DNA of 64,000 nt from Colwellia psychrerythraea (GCA_002163005.1 MAAF01000106.1:1-64000); one strand, 5' to 3'; shown: positions 19,844 to 29,988, numbered from the stretch's first letter. Notes: generated by a model not told the origin, from the letters alone. Translations and numbers: made by a program.

Positions 19844-20725
19844 CTACAGTGAATCAACGCCACCATAAACATCAATGGTAAAACCCCGTTGTAGGGCATA
19901 ATCTTGGGGTGTTAATCCGAGTTGTTTTTTTAAATATCGAATGAGGTGAGGTTGATCGCTAAAACCAAACTGATAAGCAATATCTACCCAGTCAATATCA
20001 CTTTGTTCACGTTGATAGAGAAATTCTAAAATAGCTTCTAGCCTATTCATTGATTGGCATTGCTTAAGTGTTAACCCCGTAACTCTTAAAAAACTACGCT
20101 CTAAGGTGCGTTGTGAACAAAAGAGGGTATCTCCTAATTTATTAATTGCAATTTTAGCCAACAGAGGCAGTACTTTCCTCGTCAGTTCACTATGATTATC
20201 CCCATGGCTATTTAAAAGCCATGGTAGGCATAAATTATCCAGTATTTCAGCGCAATTATCAGGAAACTTCCGGGCTAGAGTAAGTAAGGTATCTGCATTG
20301 ACTTGATTCTTATCGTTTAGCTGACGGTCATCAAAATTAATGTTGTCAAAAGAAGCCGCTTGAATAGTATCGACCACTGCTTGTGATGTTTTTCCTTGTA
20401 AAGCATTAAGCCCTGGTAATGAATATAGTGCGCCCACGTGGAACTTAATGCCAATACAGGCAACAGGCCTAGAGTGATCTAATTCATAGGTTTTCCCATG
20501 AGGGTGTAGCCAATGACAGCCCTCCATTTGAGTAATACCTTTGTCACTCTTGTATAGAAAGCTTTGCCTTGGCAGCGTTAAAATTAAGTGTGTTGCTGGG
20601 TCAGGGTTAAGCTTTGGGTAATCATTATGACCTTCAGCATTAGGCAACTTCTCAAGGAACCAATAACAATCAATATATTTAGCAAGCTCTAGATTATTAG
20701 GGGTTTTCAACCAATGTATCATCAC
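19844..20725 (-). CDS. AraC-family transcriptional regulator
   Basis: C-terminal HTH_18 (LGDTLFCSQRTLERSFLRVTGLTLKQCQSMNRLEAIL...VDIAYQFGFSDQPHLIRYLKKQLGLTPQDY). Confidence 0.9.
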   Translation of the reverse strand: MMIHWLKTPNNLELAKYIDCYWFLEKLPNAEGHNDYPKLNPDPATHLILTLPRQSFLYKSDKGITQMEGCHWLHPHGKTYELDHSRPVACIGIKFHVGALYSLPGLNALQGKTSQAVVDTIQAASFDNINFDDRQLNDKNQVNADTLLTLARKFPDNCAEILDNLCLPWLLNSHGDNHSELTRKVLPLLAKIAINKLGDTLFCSQRTLERSFLRVTGLTLKQCQSMNRLEAILEFLYQREQSDIDWVDIAYQFGFSDQPHLIRYLKKQLGLTPQDYALQRGFTIDVYGGVDSL

Positions 20726-20798
20726 ACACCTTGATAGTTTTTTTTGATCAATCTAACTTAACCACTTTATGCTAACTATATTACAAGTATAGTAATAT

Positions 20799-21629
20799 TT
20801 ATGCGTGCTTGAACTCAAACTGTACTATACGATGAGCTGAGGTAAAACCGGCATGGGCAATGGCTTTTTGAGCCGCGACATTATTGCTCTCAGTTGAACA
20901 AATAGCTTTTAACCCTTGGTTAGTTGCATTGTTTATTAGGTAAGCTAGCACTTTTTTAGCGATACCTTGTCCACGGTTAGATTGTGCGACAATCATGCCT
21001 AAGTCAGCGTATTCAGTTTGATATTGATCGAATAAACGACATTCTCCTGCAGCTAATAATTTCCCTTTATGCCAATAACCAAAAAGTTCTTTGCGCTCAA
21101 TTAAATTGCCGTAGTATTGCGTTAGCCATTGCTCAGGAGCACCGATATTGGCTGCTGCAAAGGTAACAAAATCTGTTAATTGCTCAGCACCAGCTAGCTG
21201 CATATCAATCATCTCAAGGTTTTTATTAGCCAACTTAGTGTTGTGCTGGAACATCAAGGCATTCACTTTAAAGGTAGCAGAGTTGTCCAAACATAAAGCC
21301 TGATAATTCGGCTCTGAGGTACTAACAAATGCGCCTTTAACTTCACCTATTATTGAACTGTTTTGCTGGGCAATTAACGTAAATAATTCCTGAGAAAACA
21401 GTTGGAACTCCGGCTGAAGATAATATTGCAGCAGGTATCCATCACCATTAACGCAACAAAATCCTACTAGGTTTTTATTTACATAAAAGCCAAAGTGTTT
21501 AGCCATAGGTGCGAAGCCAAAGTGCCACATGCCATCAAGCGGCACAATCGAGCTGTCAAAATACGCTTTTTTTAATTCCGTTAATTCCGTTAATTCGCTT
21601 AGCGATTTAATCGTTTTAATTTTAATCAT
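20799..21629 (-). CDS. GNAT-family N-acetyltransferase
   Basis: YADLGMIVAQSNRGQGIAKKVLAYLINNATNQGLKAICSTESNNVAAQKAIAHAGF. Confidence 0.85.
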   Translation of the reverse strand: MIKIKTIKSLSELTELTELKKAYFDSSIVPLDGMWHFGFAPMAKHFGFYVNKNLVGFCCVNGDGYLLQYYLQPEFQLFSQELFTLIAQQNSSIIGEVKGAFVSTSEPNYQALCLDNSATFKVNALMFQHNTKLANKNLEMIDMQLAGAEQLTDFVTFAAANIGAPEQWLTQYYGNLIERKELFGYWHKGKLLAAGECRLFDQYQTEYADLGMIVAQSNRGQGIAKKVLAYLINNATNQGLKAICSTESNNVAAQKAIAHAGFTSAHRIVQFEFKHA

Positions 21630-21925
21630 TGGTTATTTCCAGTATTGGATTAGTGATCTTATCCGTTAATTCCAAAACTATTTCGGAGAACATGAGTATA
21701 TATTAAGTATTTAACAACTATAAATATTGAACAAAAGCGACAAGCCATAGTCCGAGATGCTGAGGTCGATAGACGCTTTGTCTAGCAAAAATTAATCCTC
21801 GTTATTATTTTTATAGCTCAGTTGGTTATACACTGCAATATAACGCAAGGAACGTCTTTATGGGGCAACATGGCGCACTTCAACCGAGAAAGTAATAATG
21901 CCATTTTATTAATGCATCTTGAGGT

Positions 21926-22882
21926 TTATTGCTGACACTCTAGCGATGACCACTTTTTGATATCTTTAGCGTATTTCTTGGACCATTCAATGGCGGCGGC
22001 CTGATCCGAAAGCTTTTTGATAACGGCTAAAGAAGACGCATCTGTAATCATCTTATTGGTAAAACTAATGTTTTGAATTAAGTTATACACACAAGGAAAC
22101 TTTTGTTTTAAATTTGGAGCCGCTGCTTTTTTTAACCATCCTCCTATGCGGTTGCCACAGTCTTTAACTAATTTTTTATTGAGCCCCCACTCAGGTACCT
22201 TTTCACATTGCTCTGTATAAAGTGGAAAATTGACAAACTTACCTTCAATATTATCGTCGGTCCAATTAGGACTCCAATTTAGCATGAGGATAGGGCGCTT
22301 TTTCTCTATCGCATTGGTAAGTTGTTCCCACAATGCTGAATCATCAGGTAAACGTTCGATGGAAAACTTTAACCCTAACGCTCGAATAATATCAGCATCA
22401 CCATAATTCCATGGGCCACCAAAATACATACCTTTGTCAGTTTTTTTGGCTCCCTTAAAAAGTGCTCTGCATTTGTTTAAAGCTTGCCATTGGGGTAACT
22501 CTGGACATAAATCTTGCACATATTTGGGATACCACCAATCTTCTATTACTTTAGCTTCATGGGTGCCTAAATCAATAATGTCACCGTTAGCGACAAGCTT
22601 ATTAAACTCTTGCCTCATTGAAGGTTCCCATACTTCTATCTGAAAATGAATAACCCCACGTTTTAGTGCCCCCCATTGGCGGTCAGCACTGATGTTTATG
22701 TACTCTACAGGGCTGCCTAAATTTTCAATCAACTGACCAACAACGTTCGACAATACCCGTTGGCTTGACCAGTTATTTGTTGGTATAACGACTTTATCTG
22801 AAAGGTGAGACGGTTTGGACCATAATGTACTGGAAAAAAATATTAATGAGAATAAGGTCTTAACGTAATATGTATTGTTCAT
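21926..22882 (-). CDS. glycine betaine/proline-type ABC transporter substrate-binding protein (OpuAC domain), orphan
   Basis: VVIPTNNWSSQRVLSNVVGQLIENLGSPVEYINISADRQWGALKRG...; no permease or ATPase adjacent. Confidence 0.75.
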   Translation of the reverse strand: MNNTYYVKTLFSLIFFSSTLWSKPSHLSDKVVIPTNNWSSQRVLSNVVGQLIENLGSPVEYINISADRQWGALKRGVIHFQIEVWEPSMRQEFNKLVANGDIIDLGTHEAKVIEDWWYPKYVQDLCPELPQWQALNKCRALFKGAKKTDKGMYFGGPWNYGDADIIRALGLKFSIERLPDDSALWEQLTNAIEKKRPILMLNWSPNWTDDNIEGKFVNFPLYTEQCEKVPEWGLNKKLVKDCGNRIGGWLKKAAAPNLKQKFPCVYNLIQNISFTNKMITDASSLAVIKKLSDQAAAIEWSKKYAKDIKKWSSLECQQ

Positions 22883-23088
22883 TTTTAGCCTAGGGATTAA
22901 ACGGGGTTAGCTGCGCTTCAAATAATATGTAATAACACTACCTCCAAGGGGCTAGTGCTATTGAGTTTAATATATATTTGTTGTGATGTCCTATTGCGTA
23001 TCAAAGTAACCACATGGTTGGGAGATTACGACTCGTCAATTACGATCATTTTGTGCTTAAAGTGAATCCTAACGACAGCAGTCATTAC

Positions 23089-23865
23089 TTAATCAGCGTC
23101 GTACTTATCAAATTTATTGAATTTGATAATTGAAGTAAGCTCTTCACCATAAAGGCTACCTTTTTCAGAGTAACGATCCAATTTAGTAACCAATATAAAA
23201 GGGTCGTTTGTTTTCATTCTAGCTTGTCTAAATTCAGCGAAAGCGCCGCTGCGACCCAAAGTGCGATAATAATCGTAAATAGCATCTTCAATAGAATCGT
23301 ATTTTTTTACCCAAATAGTTTTGTCGCCACGTTTTTGCAGGGCTGCAACTCTGGGTTCATCTGCGTCAAAAGACCAAACACCAAATATGTTATTAGCGAC
23401 TCTAAAAAAGCGCGAGGTAGCCCAAGAGCTTTCTATTGCCGCTTGTGCGATGGTAATACTTTTTGGAGATGGCTTAAGCGCCATGAGCAATTTTTCATTG
23501 GTAATGACCTTATATTCTACTTTTAATTTTTCAATCTCAGCATTAGTTTTGCCCGCATCAAGTGTTATTTTAATCTCTTCATATCGAGCCATTAGTTTCG
23601 CGTAAACGATGTTAACCGCAGGAACTATTAACGCTATAAATCTTGCTTTTTTCTCTTGTACTGTCATTTTAGGAAGTTCAGCTTCCTTTTGAGTAACACT
23701 GTAAATAACTGAAGCAATAATAATGAGCAGTATAGTAGCGAGAATGATTTTGATTTTATTTGAAAAGTGTTGCACTAATATATTTCCGAAGTGATTGTTA
23801 AACTGAGGTATTAACAATAAATAGTAGGATAGTTCAGTTGAAAAAACAAAATTAACTATGGGCAA
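23089..23865 (-). CDS. Bax/FlgJ-like glucosaminidase-domain protein
   Basis: SITIAQAAIESSWATSRFFRVANNIFGVWSF... GlcNAcase-domain motif. Confidence 0.8.
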   Translation of the reverse strand: MPIVNFVFSTELSYYLLLIPQFNNHFGNILVQHFSNKIKIILATILLIIIASVIYSVTQKEAELPKMTVQEKKARFIALIVPAVNIVYAKLMARYEEIKITLDAGKTNAEIEKLKVEYKVITNEKLLMALKPSPKSITIAQAAIESSWATSRFFRVANNIFGVWSFDADEPRVAALQKRGDKTIWVKKYDSIEDAIYDYYRTLGRSGAFAEFRQARMKTNDPFILVTKLDRYSEKGSLYGEELTSIIKFNKFDKYDAD

Positions 23866-24008
23866 AGATTGGTAAAGTAGCTGTCATCATAATGACCAGA
23901 ATACCTACTCGTTCTGAGAGGTATTCTGGTCAGTCATGAGATAGGTAAAAGTGAGTCATACTGAGACGGATACGGCTCGTAGTGTAAAATTCACTTTCGC
24001 CTGATGCG

Positions 24009-24449
24009 TTAGCCATAGGTATTACTAAAACTATCAACTCCTGCTTGCGCGCAGCCTAAATCTTGCTCGGGTGAGCCTGAACTCACGCCAATACCGCCAA
24101 CAACACTGCCATTAAATGTGATAGGCAAACCACCGCCAACAATACACATACGGCCACCTAAAGCCGTATGAATACCAAATAAATTATTTTTATGCCCCGG
24201 AATACAGGCTTTATTAAATTCGTGGGTACCCTTACGCGCTGATGCCGCGGTAAATGCTTTATCTTGTGAGATGGTAATGCTGTGTACTTTACCGCCATCC
24301 ATTCGCTCAAAGGCAATTAAATTACCTGATTCATCTACCACGGCAATGCACATAGGTACGCCGAGCTCATTGGCTTTATTCACCGCGCCGTCAATTATCG
24401 TTTTTGCTTCCGTTTGGTTTAGTCTATTTATTGTCAACATAGTTTTCAC
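24009..24449 (-). CDS. GlcG/HbpS-family heme-binding-like protein
   Basis: GVPMCIAVVDESGNLIAFERMDG...GGRMCIVGGGLPITFNGSVVGGIGVSSGSPEQD. Confidence 0.88.
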   Translation of the reverse strand: MKTMLTINRLNQTEAKTIIDGAVNKANELGVPMCIAVVDESGNLIAFERMDGGKVHSITISQDKAFTAASARKGTHEFNKACIPGHKNNLFGIHTALGGRMCIVGGGLPITFNGSVVGGIGVSSGSPEQDLGCAQAGVDSFSNTYG

Positions 24450-24576
24450 TCTTTAATTTTAAATCTGGTACAGCAATTGAGACCATACTATTGGCGGCGA
24501 GTAATACTCCTGCTGGTACATACCCAAGCCCCTTGAAGCTGCACCTTTGTGTGGTTTGGGTATACATATATTTTAC

Positions 24577-25365
24577 TTAACTGGCTTCTTTGATCGGAGG
24601 TTGGTTTTTAACAAAGCCAAGTTCAATGGAAATTGACTTACCCGCTTTGACTAAATGTTTAACCCATTCATCTTTACGTCTATCAATCGGTGCTGACACT
24701 GATAATCCGGCAACAACTTCACCGTACCTGTCATATAACAGTACGCCAATGCAACCCACACCTATTTCAGCTTCTTCATTGTCGTAGGCGAAGCCTTGCT
24801 CAACACAGTGCATGCATTCACGCTCTAAGCTTTCTATTTCTGAAAATGTTTTACGCGTATAGGTTGGCAAATTTGTACGATGGGCATAGCCACTAATGCC
24901 TTCGCTACCTTCCATACCTAACATCATTTTACCGACACCTGTAACATGAAGCGGCGCACGGCTACCAATAATTTGTTGAACATGCATCATTCTGTTGGGA
25001 ATGGCTTTTTCTACGTAAATAATCACATCGCCTTCACGTGTGGTGAGGTTAATAGTTTCACCAAACTTATCTCGTAGTTTTTCCATGTAAGGTAATGCTA
25101 CTTTACGAAAATCTACGTGTTGAGATTGATAATTGCTGAGTCTTATAAGTCGGCCACTTAACTGGTACTTACCTGAATTGTCCCGATCAACAAAGTGATT
25201 ATCGATAAGAGAATGTAATATGCGAAAAGCAGTAGATGGCGCCAAGTTAGTATCTGCACTAAGCGCTTTTAGTGTTACTGGCATGGTATAGCGTGATATA
25301 GCGTCTAGTAATGTCGCTGCTCTATCTATTACTTGAATGCGAGATTCTGGTTTAACTCTAGTCAT
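24577..25365 (-). CDS. bhcR: IclR-family transcriptional regulator, candidate BhcR
   Basis: IclR wHTH (VIDRAATLLDAISRYTMPVTLKALSADTNLAPSTAFRILHSL); divergent from bhcBCD homologues. Confidence 0.8.
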   Translation of the reverse strand: MTRVKPESRIQVIDRAATLLDAISRYTMPVTLKALSADTNLAPSTAFRILHSLIDNHFVDRDNSGKYQLSGRLIRLSNYQSQHVDFRKVALPYMEKLRDKFGETINLTTREGDVIIYVEKAIPNRMMHVQQIIGSRAPLHVTGVGKMMLGMEGSEGISGYAHRTNLPTYTRKTFSEIESLERECMHCVEQGFAYDNEEAEIGVGCIGVLLYDRYGEVVAGLSVSAPIDRRKDEWVKHLVKAGKSISIELGFVKNQPPIKEAS

Positions 25366-25529
25366 AATATTACCGCTCAGTTTAAAAATTTAGTCTCATT
25401 AAAATTTGAACCATTAATTAATGTTACTGGTATAACATCTCCTTTCTTGACTCTCGTGTCAACTTCTGGCTTTCAATTTTTAATATAAAACTAAAACCGA
25501 CAAAAACCATCATTAATTTGAGTTTGCTC

Positions 25530-25546
25530 ATTTCACATAATGGAAT
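25530..25546. promoter_or_regulatory. TTTC-N7-GAAA-type palindrome
   Basis: ATTTCACATAATGGAAT (one arm variant) in bhcR/bhcB intergenic. Confidence 0.5.
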
Positions 25547-25631
25547 CTGTAAGTTTCCTTGTACTCAATATTCATATAGCTCTTTATTTATCAGTGATAT
25601 GCATGGCGATTTATAGTGATTAAAAGCCGTT

Positions 25632-25648
25632 ATTTCACATGATGAAAT
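25632..25648. promoter_or_regulatory. TTTC-N7-GAAA palindrome
   Basis: ATTTCACATGATGAAAT in bhcR/bhcB intergenic. Confidence 0.6.
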
Positions 25649-25850
25649 TCATCTTGTTTGCCTGATTTAGCTGTTTTCCATAAGGTGAAATTGAAGCGAA
25701 AAAAATTAGTTACAAATTAAACATCATCCACAAATTAAGAGTCATCTTGAGACTCATATAGATAAATACGACTTACCACACGATTAATGTCAGGGCTAAA
25801 ACCACGACTAACATGACGGCTAATACCGCAAGAGATATTAAGAGGAACCT

Positions 25851-26828
25851 ATGAGCAGTTCACCTAAACCAACCATGAATATTCCAAGCTACGAGGATGT
25901 ACTCGTTGCCCACGAACGTATTAAACCCTTTATTCACGAAACACCCGTATTAACCTCACGTTTCCTCAATAAATTAACAGGTGCAGAGCTGTTTTTTAAA
26001 TGTGAAAACTTGCAAAAGGCCGCTGCTTTTAAAGTGCGCGGTGCCTGTAATGCCGTTTTTGGTTTAACAGACGCGGAAGCAAAAATTGGTGTTGCCACGC
26101 ATTCATCAGGTAACCATGCTCTATCGTTATCTTATGCAGCCGGACGACGTGGCATACCTGTGACCGTAGTGATGCCACGTACAGCGCCGCAAGCTAAAAA
26201 AGATGCTGTAATCGGCTATGGCGGAGTCATCGTTGAATGTGAACCTTCAACCAGTTCACGCGAAGCCGTCTTTGCTGAAGTTGTTGCCGAGTCAGGCGCT
26301 GATTTTGTTCATCCCTACAACGACCCACGTGTTATTGCGGGCCAAGCCACTTGCGCGAAAGAACTCGTTAATCAGGTACTTAATTTAGATGCTGTGGTAG
26401 CGCCAATTGGTGGCGGCGGCATGATATCAGGCACTTGCTTAACACTATCGACTACTAATCCGACAATAAAAATTTATGCAGCAGAGCCTTTGAATGCAGA
26501 TGATGCTGCGCGCTCATTTAAAGCGGGTCATATCATTGCCGACGATGCTCCAGAGACAGTTGCCGATGGTCTAAAAGTTCCACTTAAAGATCTAACTTGG
26601 CATTTCGTTAAAAACCATGTCACCGATATTTTAACGGCAACCGAAGAGGAAATTGTCGCGGCAATGAAGCTTATTTGGATCCGCATGAAAATTGTAGTGG
26701 AGCCAAGCAGCGCGGTAACGCTAGCTATTATTTTAAAAAATCCCGAGGTATTTAAAGGCAAGCGTATTGGGGTAATTCTTACAGGCGGTAATGTCGATTT
26801 AGACAAATTACCGTGGATGAATAAATAA
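25851..26828 (+). CDS. bhcB: erythro-beta-hydroxyaspartate dehydratase (BhcB-like, threonine dehydratase fold)
   Basis: PLP fold II motif AAAFKVRGACNAVFGL, THSSGNHA, GGGGMISGTCL, closely BhcB-like as recalled; synteny with bhcC and bhcD. Confidence 0.85.
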   Translation: MSSSPKPTMNIPSYEDVLVAHERIKPFIHETPVLTSRFLNKLTGAELFFKCENLQKAAAFKVRGACNAVFGLTDAEAKIGVATHSSGNHALSLSYAAGRRGIPVTVVMPRTAPQAKKDAVIGYGGVIVECEPSTSSREAVFAEVVAESGADFVHPYNDPRVIAGQATCAKELVNQVLNLDAVVAPIGGGGMISGTCLTLSTTNPTIKIYAAEPLNADDAARSFKAGHIIADDAPETVADGLKVPLKDLTWHFVKNHVTDILTATEEEIVAAMKLIWIRMKIVVEPSSAVTLAIILKNPEVFKGKRIGVILTGGNVDLDKLPWMNK

Positions 26829-26927
26829 GCCAACAAGTACAGCAGTAAAAAATAAAACGAATTCAAAATTTGGTTCAAATTCAAATTAATAATTATCTAA
26901 ATACTAATTAAAATTCTGGAGAAGAAG

Positions 26928-28076
26928 ATGACAAAAGTAAACGATTTAGAAGTAGGTTATGACGTTCCGGCACTTCCGGGTATGGATGAAGCGGATATTC
27001 AAACACCTTGTTTGATTGTCGATTTAGACGCTTTAGAGCGCAACATTACCAAGATGGGACAATTCGCTAAAGAGATGGGCGTTCGCCATCGTGTGCATGG
27101 CAAAATGCATAAGTCTGTCGATATAGCACTTTTACAAGAAAAACTGGGTGATAGCTGTGGTGTATGTTGTCAAAAAGTATCAGAAGCCGAAGTCTTTGCA
27201 CGTGGTGGTATTAAAGATGTTTTAGTGTCTAACCAAGTACGTGAGCCAGCAAAAATAGACCGTTTAGCGCGTTTACCTAAACTTGGCGCTCGTACTATTG
27301 TTTGTGTTGATGATCTTGAAAACATTGCTGAATTAGCGGCTGCGGTTAATAAACATGACACCCAAATTGAATGTTTAGTTGAAATTGACTGTGGCGCCGG
27401 TCGTTGTGGTGTAAGTGAAGGCCAGCCAGTAGTTGATATTGCTAAAGCGATTGCCGCAACACCGGGCTTAACTTTCTCTGGTATTCAAGCTTACCAAGGT
27501 GCTATGCAGCACATGGAAAACTTCCAAGACCGTAAAGAGAAGATCGACATTGCTGTTGGTATGGTTGCTCGCACAGTCGACATGCTTAAAGCAGAAGGGC
27601 TTGAATGTGACATCGTTGGTGGTGGCGGTACAGGTTCATATTACTTTGAAGGTAACTCAGGTGTTTTCAATGAATTACAGTGTGGCTCTTATGCATTTAT
27701 GGATGCTGATTACCAACGCATTCATGATGAAAAAGGTGAGCGAATTTCAGAATTTGAAAACTCATTATTTATCTTAACGTCTGTTATGAGCCATACCAAA
27801 GCTGACAAAGCTATTTGTGATGCGGGTCTGAAAGCGCAATCAGTCGATAGTGGCTTACCGTACATATTTGGTCGTGACGATGTTGAATACATCAAATGTT
27901 CTGATGAACATGGTGTCATTTCGGATGCTAACGGCGCATTAAAAATTAATGAAAAGCTAAAACTAGTACCAGGGCATTGTGATCCAACGTGTAACGTTCA
28001 CGATTACTATGTTGGTGTACGTAATGGCAAAGTTGAAACCTTATGGCCAGTGTCTGCACGTGGTAAAGCGTACTAA
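26928..28076 (+). CDS. bhcC: beta-hydroxyaspartate aldolase (BhcC-like, D-threonine aldolase family)
   Basis: VGYDVPALPGMDEADIQTPCLIVDLDALERNI...HGKMHKS...EIDCGAGRCGV...HCDPTCNVHDYYVGVRNGKVETLWPVSARGKAY. Confidence 0.87.
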   Translation: MTKVNDLEVGYDVPALPGMDEADIQTPCLIVDLDALERNITKMGQFAKEMGVRHRVHGKMHKSVDIALLQEKLGDSCGVCCQKVSEAEVFARGGIKDVLVSNQVREPAKIDRLARLPKLGARTIVCVDDLENIAELAAAVNKHDTQIECLVEIDCGAGRCGVSEGQPVVDIAKAIAATPGLTFSGIQAYQGAMQHMENFQDRKEKIDIAVGMVARTVDMLKAEGLECDIVGGGGTGSYYFEGNSGVFNELQCGSYAFMDADYQRIHDEKGERISEFENSLFILTSVMSHTKADKAICDAGLKAQSVDSGLPYIFGRDDVEYIKCSDEHGVISDANGALKINEKLKLVPGHCDPTCNVHDYYVGVRNGKVETLWPVSARGKAY

Positions 28077-28101
28077 GAATTCATCTTTAAAAGCAACCAT
28101 T

Positions 28102-28128
28102 ACCCTTGGTATTTTGCCGAGGGTTTTT
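28102..28128 (+). terminator. terminator/attenuator-like hairpin between bhcC and bhcD
   Basis: ACCCTTGG-TATTTTG-CCGAGGGT-TTTT. Confidence 0.6.
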
Positions 28129-28150
28129 CCATTTTTCTAGGACATAAATT

Positions 28151-29188
28151 ATGAGTGACTCAAAAGAAAACCATTCACCAGAAAACAATTCACAAAAGAA
28201 CTCTTTACCCGTTAACAAGGGCGTATCCGTTGTCTCTGAAGCGGTTTGCCAAGAAGTGATGGGTAGAGCAGATGCCTTTACTGCGGTAGAAAACGTGTTT
28301 TCTGCTATGGCGAAAAATACCGCCTACAACTTTCCGGTGATCCGTGAAGCCATTGGTCATGCTGATGCCCTCTATGGTTTTAAATCGGGCTTCGACCGAG
28401 ATGGTATGGTGCTAGGTTTAAAATCAGGGGGGTACTGGCCGGGTAACGTGCAAAAAGACCTGACTAACCACCAATCCACAGTGATTTTGTTTGACCCTGA
28501 TACCGGTCAGTTAAAATCCCTTGTTGGCGGTAACTACTTAACTGCCGTGCGGACTGCTGCCTCATCTGCTGTTTCTATCGCGCATTTAGCCCGTAAAGAT
28601 TCAAAAGTGCTAGGTATGGTAGGTGCAGGTCATCAATCTACTTTTCAATTACGTGCTGCTGTCGAGCAACGTAACTTTGAAAAAATTGTTTGCTGGAACT
28701 TCCACCCTGAGCAAATACCTAAGCTTGCTGCCGTGGCTGAAGAATTAGGCTTACCGTTTGAATCGGTAACGCGTGAAGAACTTTGTGCTCAAGCGGATGT
28801 CATTATTACCATTACTTCAGCTTTTGAGGCGCTAATAGATAAAGACTGGATCAAGCCCGGTACTCACATTGCGTGTATGGGAACCGATACTATAGGTAAG
28901 CAAGAAGTTGATGCTAAGTTATTGACAGTCGCTAAGGTTTTTACTGATGAATTAGCGCAATCAATTACGCTTGGTGAAGCCCAACACGCGATTGCACAAA
29001 AACTCATTCAACAGAGCGATATTGTGCCAATTGGTGAGGTGATTAACGGCACTAAAACCGGCCGTACTTCAGCAGAAGACATTACCTTGTTTGATGGCAC
29101 GGGTGTTGGCTTACAAGATTTAGCCGTCGCCTCAGTCGCGGTTGAATTAGCTGAAGCTAAAGGGAAAGTTACTTACTTCAACTTATAA
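28151..29188 (+). CDS. bhcD: iminosuccinate reductase (BhcD-like, ornithine cyclodeaminase family)
   Basis: NFPVIREAIGHADALYGFKSGFDR...GLKSGGYWPGN...VLGMVGAGHQSTFQLRAA...FDGTGVGLQDLAVA. Confidence 0.87.
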   Translation: MSDSKENHSPENNSQKNSLPVNKGVSVVSEAVCQEVMGRADAFTAVENVFSAMAKNTAYNFPVIREAIGHADALYGFKSGFDRDGMVLGLKSGGYWPGNVQKDLTNHQSTVILFDPDTGQLKSLVGGNYLTAVRTAASSAVSIAHLARKDSKVLGMVGAGHQSTFQLRAAVEQRNFEKIVCWNFHPEQIPKLAAVAEELGLPFESVTREELCAQADVIITITSAFEALIDKDWIKPGTHIACMGTDTIGKQEVDAKLLTVAKVFTDELAQSITLGEAQHAIAQKLIQQSDIVPIGEVINGTKTGRTSAEDITLFDGTGVGLQDLAVASVAVELAEAKGKVTYFNL

Positions 29189-29245
29189 AACTACTTTTTA
29201 GTCAGATAAGTTAATAAATAAGCCTCTTCATGGGCAACAATTCAC

Positions 29246-29279
29246 AATGGCTGTTTATTCATTTAAACAGCCATTTTTT
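29246..29279 (+). terminator. intrinsic terminator after bhcD
   Basis: AATGGCTGTTT...AAACAGCCATT-TTTT. Confidence 0.85.
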
Positions 29280-29377
29280 GCTTGCTAAAAATTAACTAGC
29301 CAACAACATAATCATAAAAAATAGTCCTAAAATAAAAATGATGTTTATTATGTGAAATTCCCAGTAGTTAAGTTAAC

Positions 29378-29425
29378 TTATACCAAACGGATTAATTTAT
29401 TGATAACTTAGTCCGATTGGTATAA
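29378..29425. repeat. REP/MITE-like inverted repeat element, copy A
   Basis: TTATACCAAACGGATTAATT...AGTCCGATTGGTATAA; related copy at 41862. Confidence 0.75.
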
Positions 29426-29538
29426 ATAACAGGTTTTGATTTTCTTATCAGAGCGTTAAGTGAATATGACTTGTTATTATATTCACTACAGTACTAATGT
29501 TTGATTGGTTGAGCGTACAATTAAGCTGCCTAGAATAA

Positions 29539-29970
29539 ATGGAGATGATAGTGTTAGCAGATAAATTTTGCTTAAAATTAGAAAGCCCAACGATTGAAGA
29601 CTTTTTGACATTACGCAGCAAAGTGGGATGGGGCGATCTTGATGCGAACCTCGCTGAAAAAAGCTTAAATAATAGCTTATTCCATGTAATTATTCGGCAT
29701 GAGAACCAACTTGTTGGCATGGGAAGAGTGGTTGGTGATGGCGCTATGTATTTTTACATTCAAGATGTGATTGTAGACCCAAGCTACCAAAAATTGGGTA
29801 TTGGCGCGGCGTTAATGGATAAGATAGAAGGCTATTTATCAGATGCCACTAACCAAGGTTCTACTATCGGTTTGTTGGCGGCACAGGACAAAGAGGCCTT
29901 TTATAGTCGTTATGGTTACACCCAAAGACCTAATAGTTCTTTAGGTCACGGCATGTGTAAATTTATTTAA
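29539..29970 (+). CDS. GNAT-family N-acetyltransferase
   Basis: MYFYIQDVIVDPSYQKLGIGAALMDKIEGYL...AAQDKEAFYSRYGY. Confidence 0.88.
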   Translation: MEMIVLADKFCLKLESPTIEDFLTLRSKVGWGDLDANLAEKSLNNSLFHVIIRHENQLVGMGRVVGDGAMYFYIQDVIVDPSYQKLGIGAALMDKIEGYLSDATNQGSTIGLLAAQDKEAFYSRYGYTQRPNSSLGHGMCKFI

Positions 29971-29988
29971 TCATTTGCATCGATAACC

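Noticed and set aside
25674-25691. Counting TTTTCCATAAGGTGAAAT as a full member of the TTTC-N7-GAAA motif
   Set aside because: Spacing is N8 and inner symmetry is poor; kept only as a variant, not listed as a feature.
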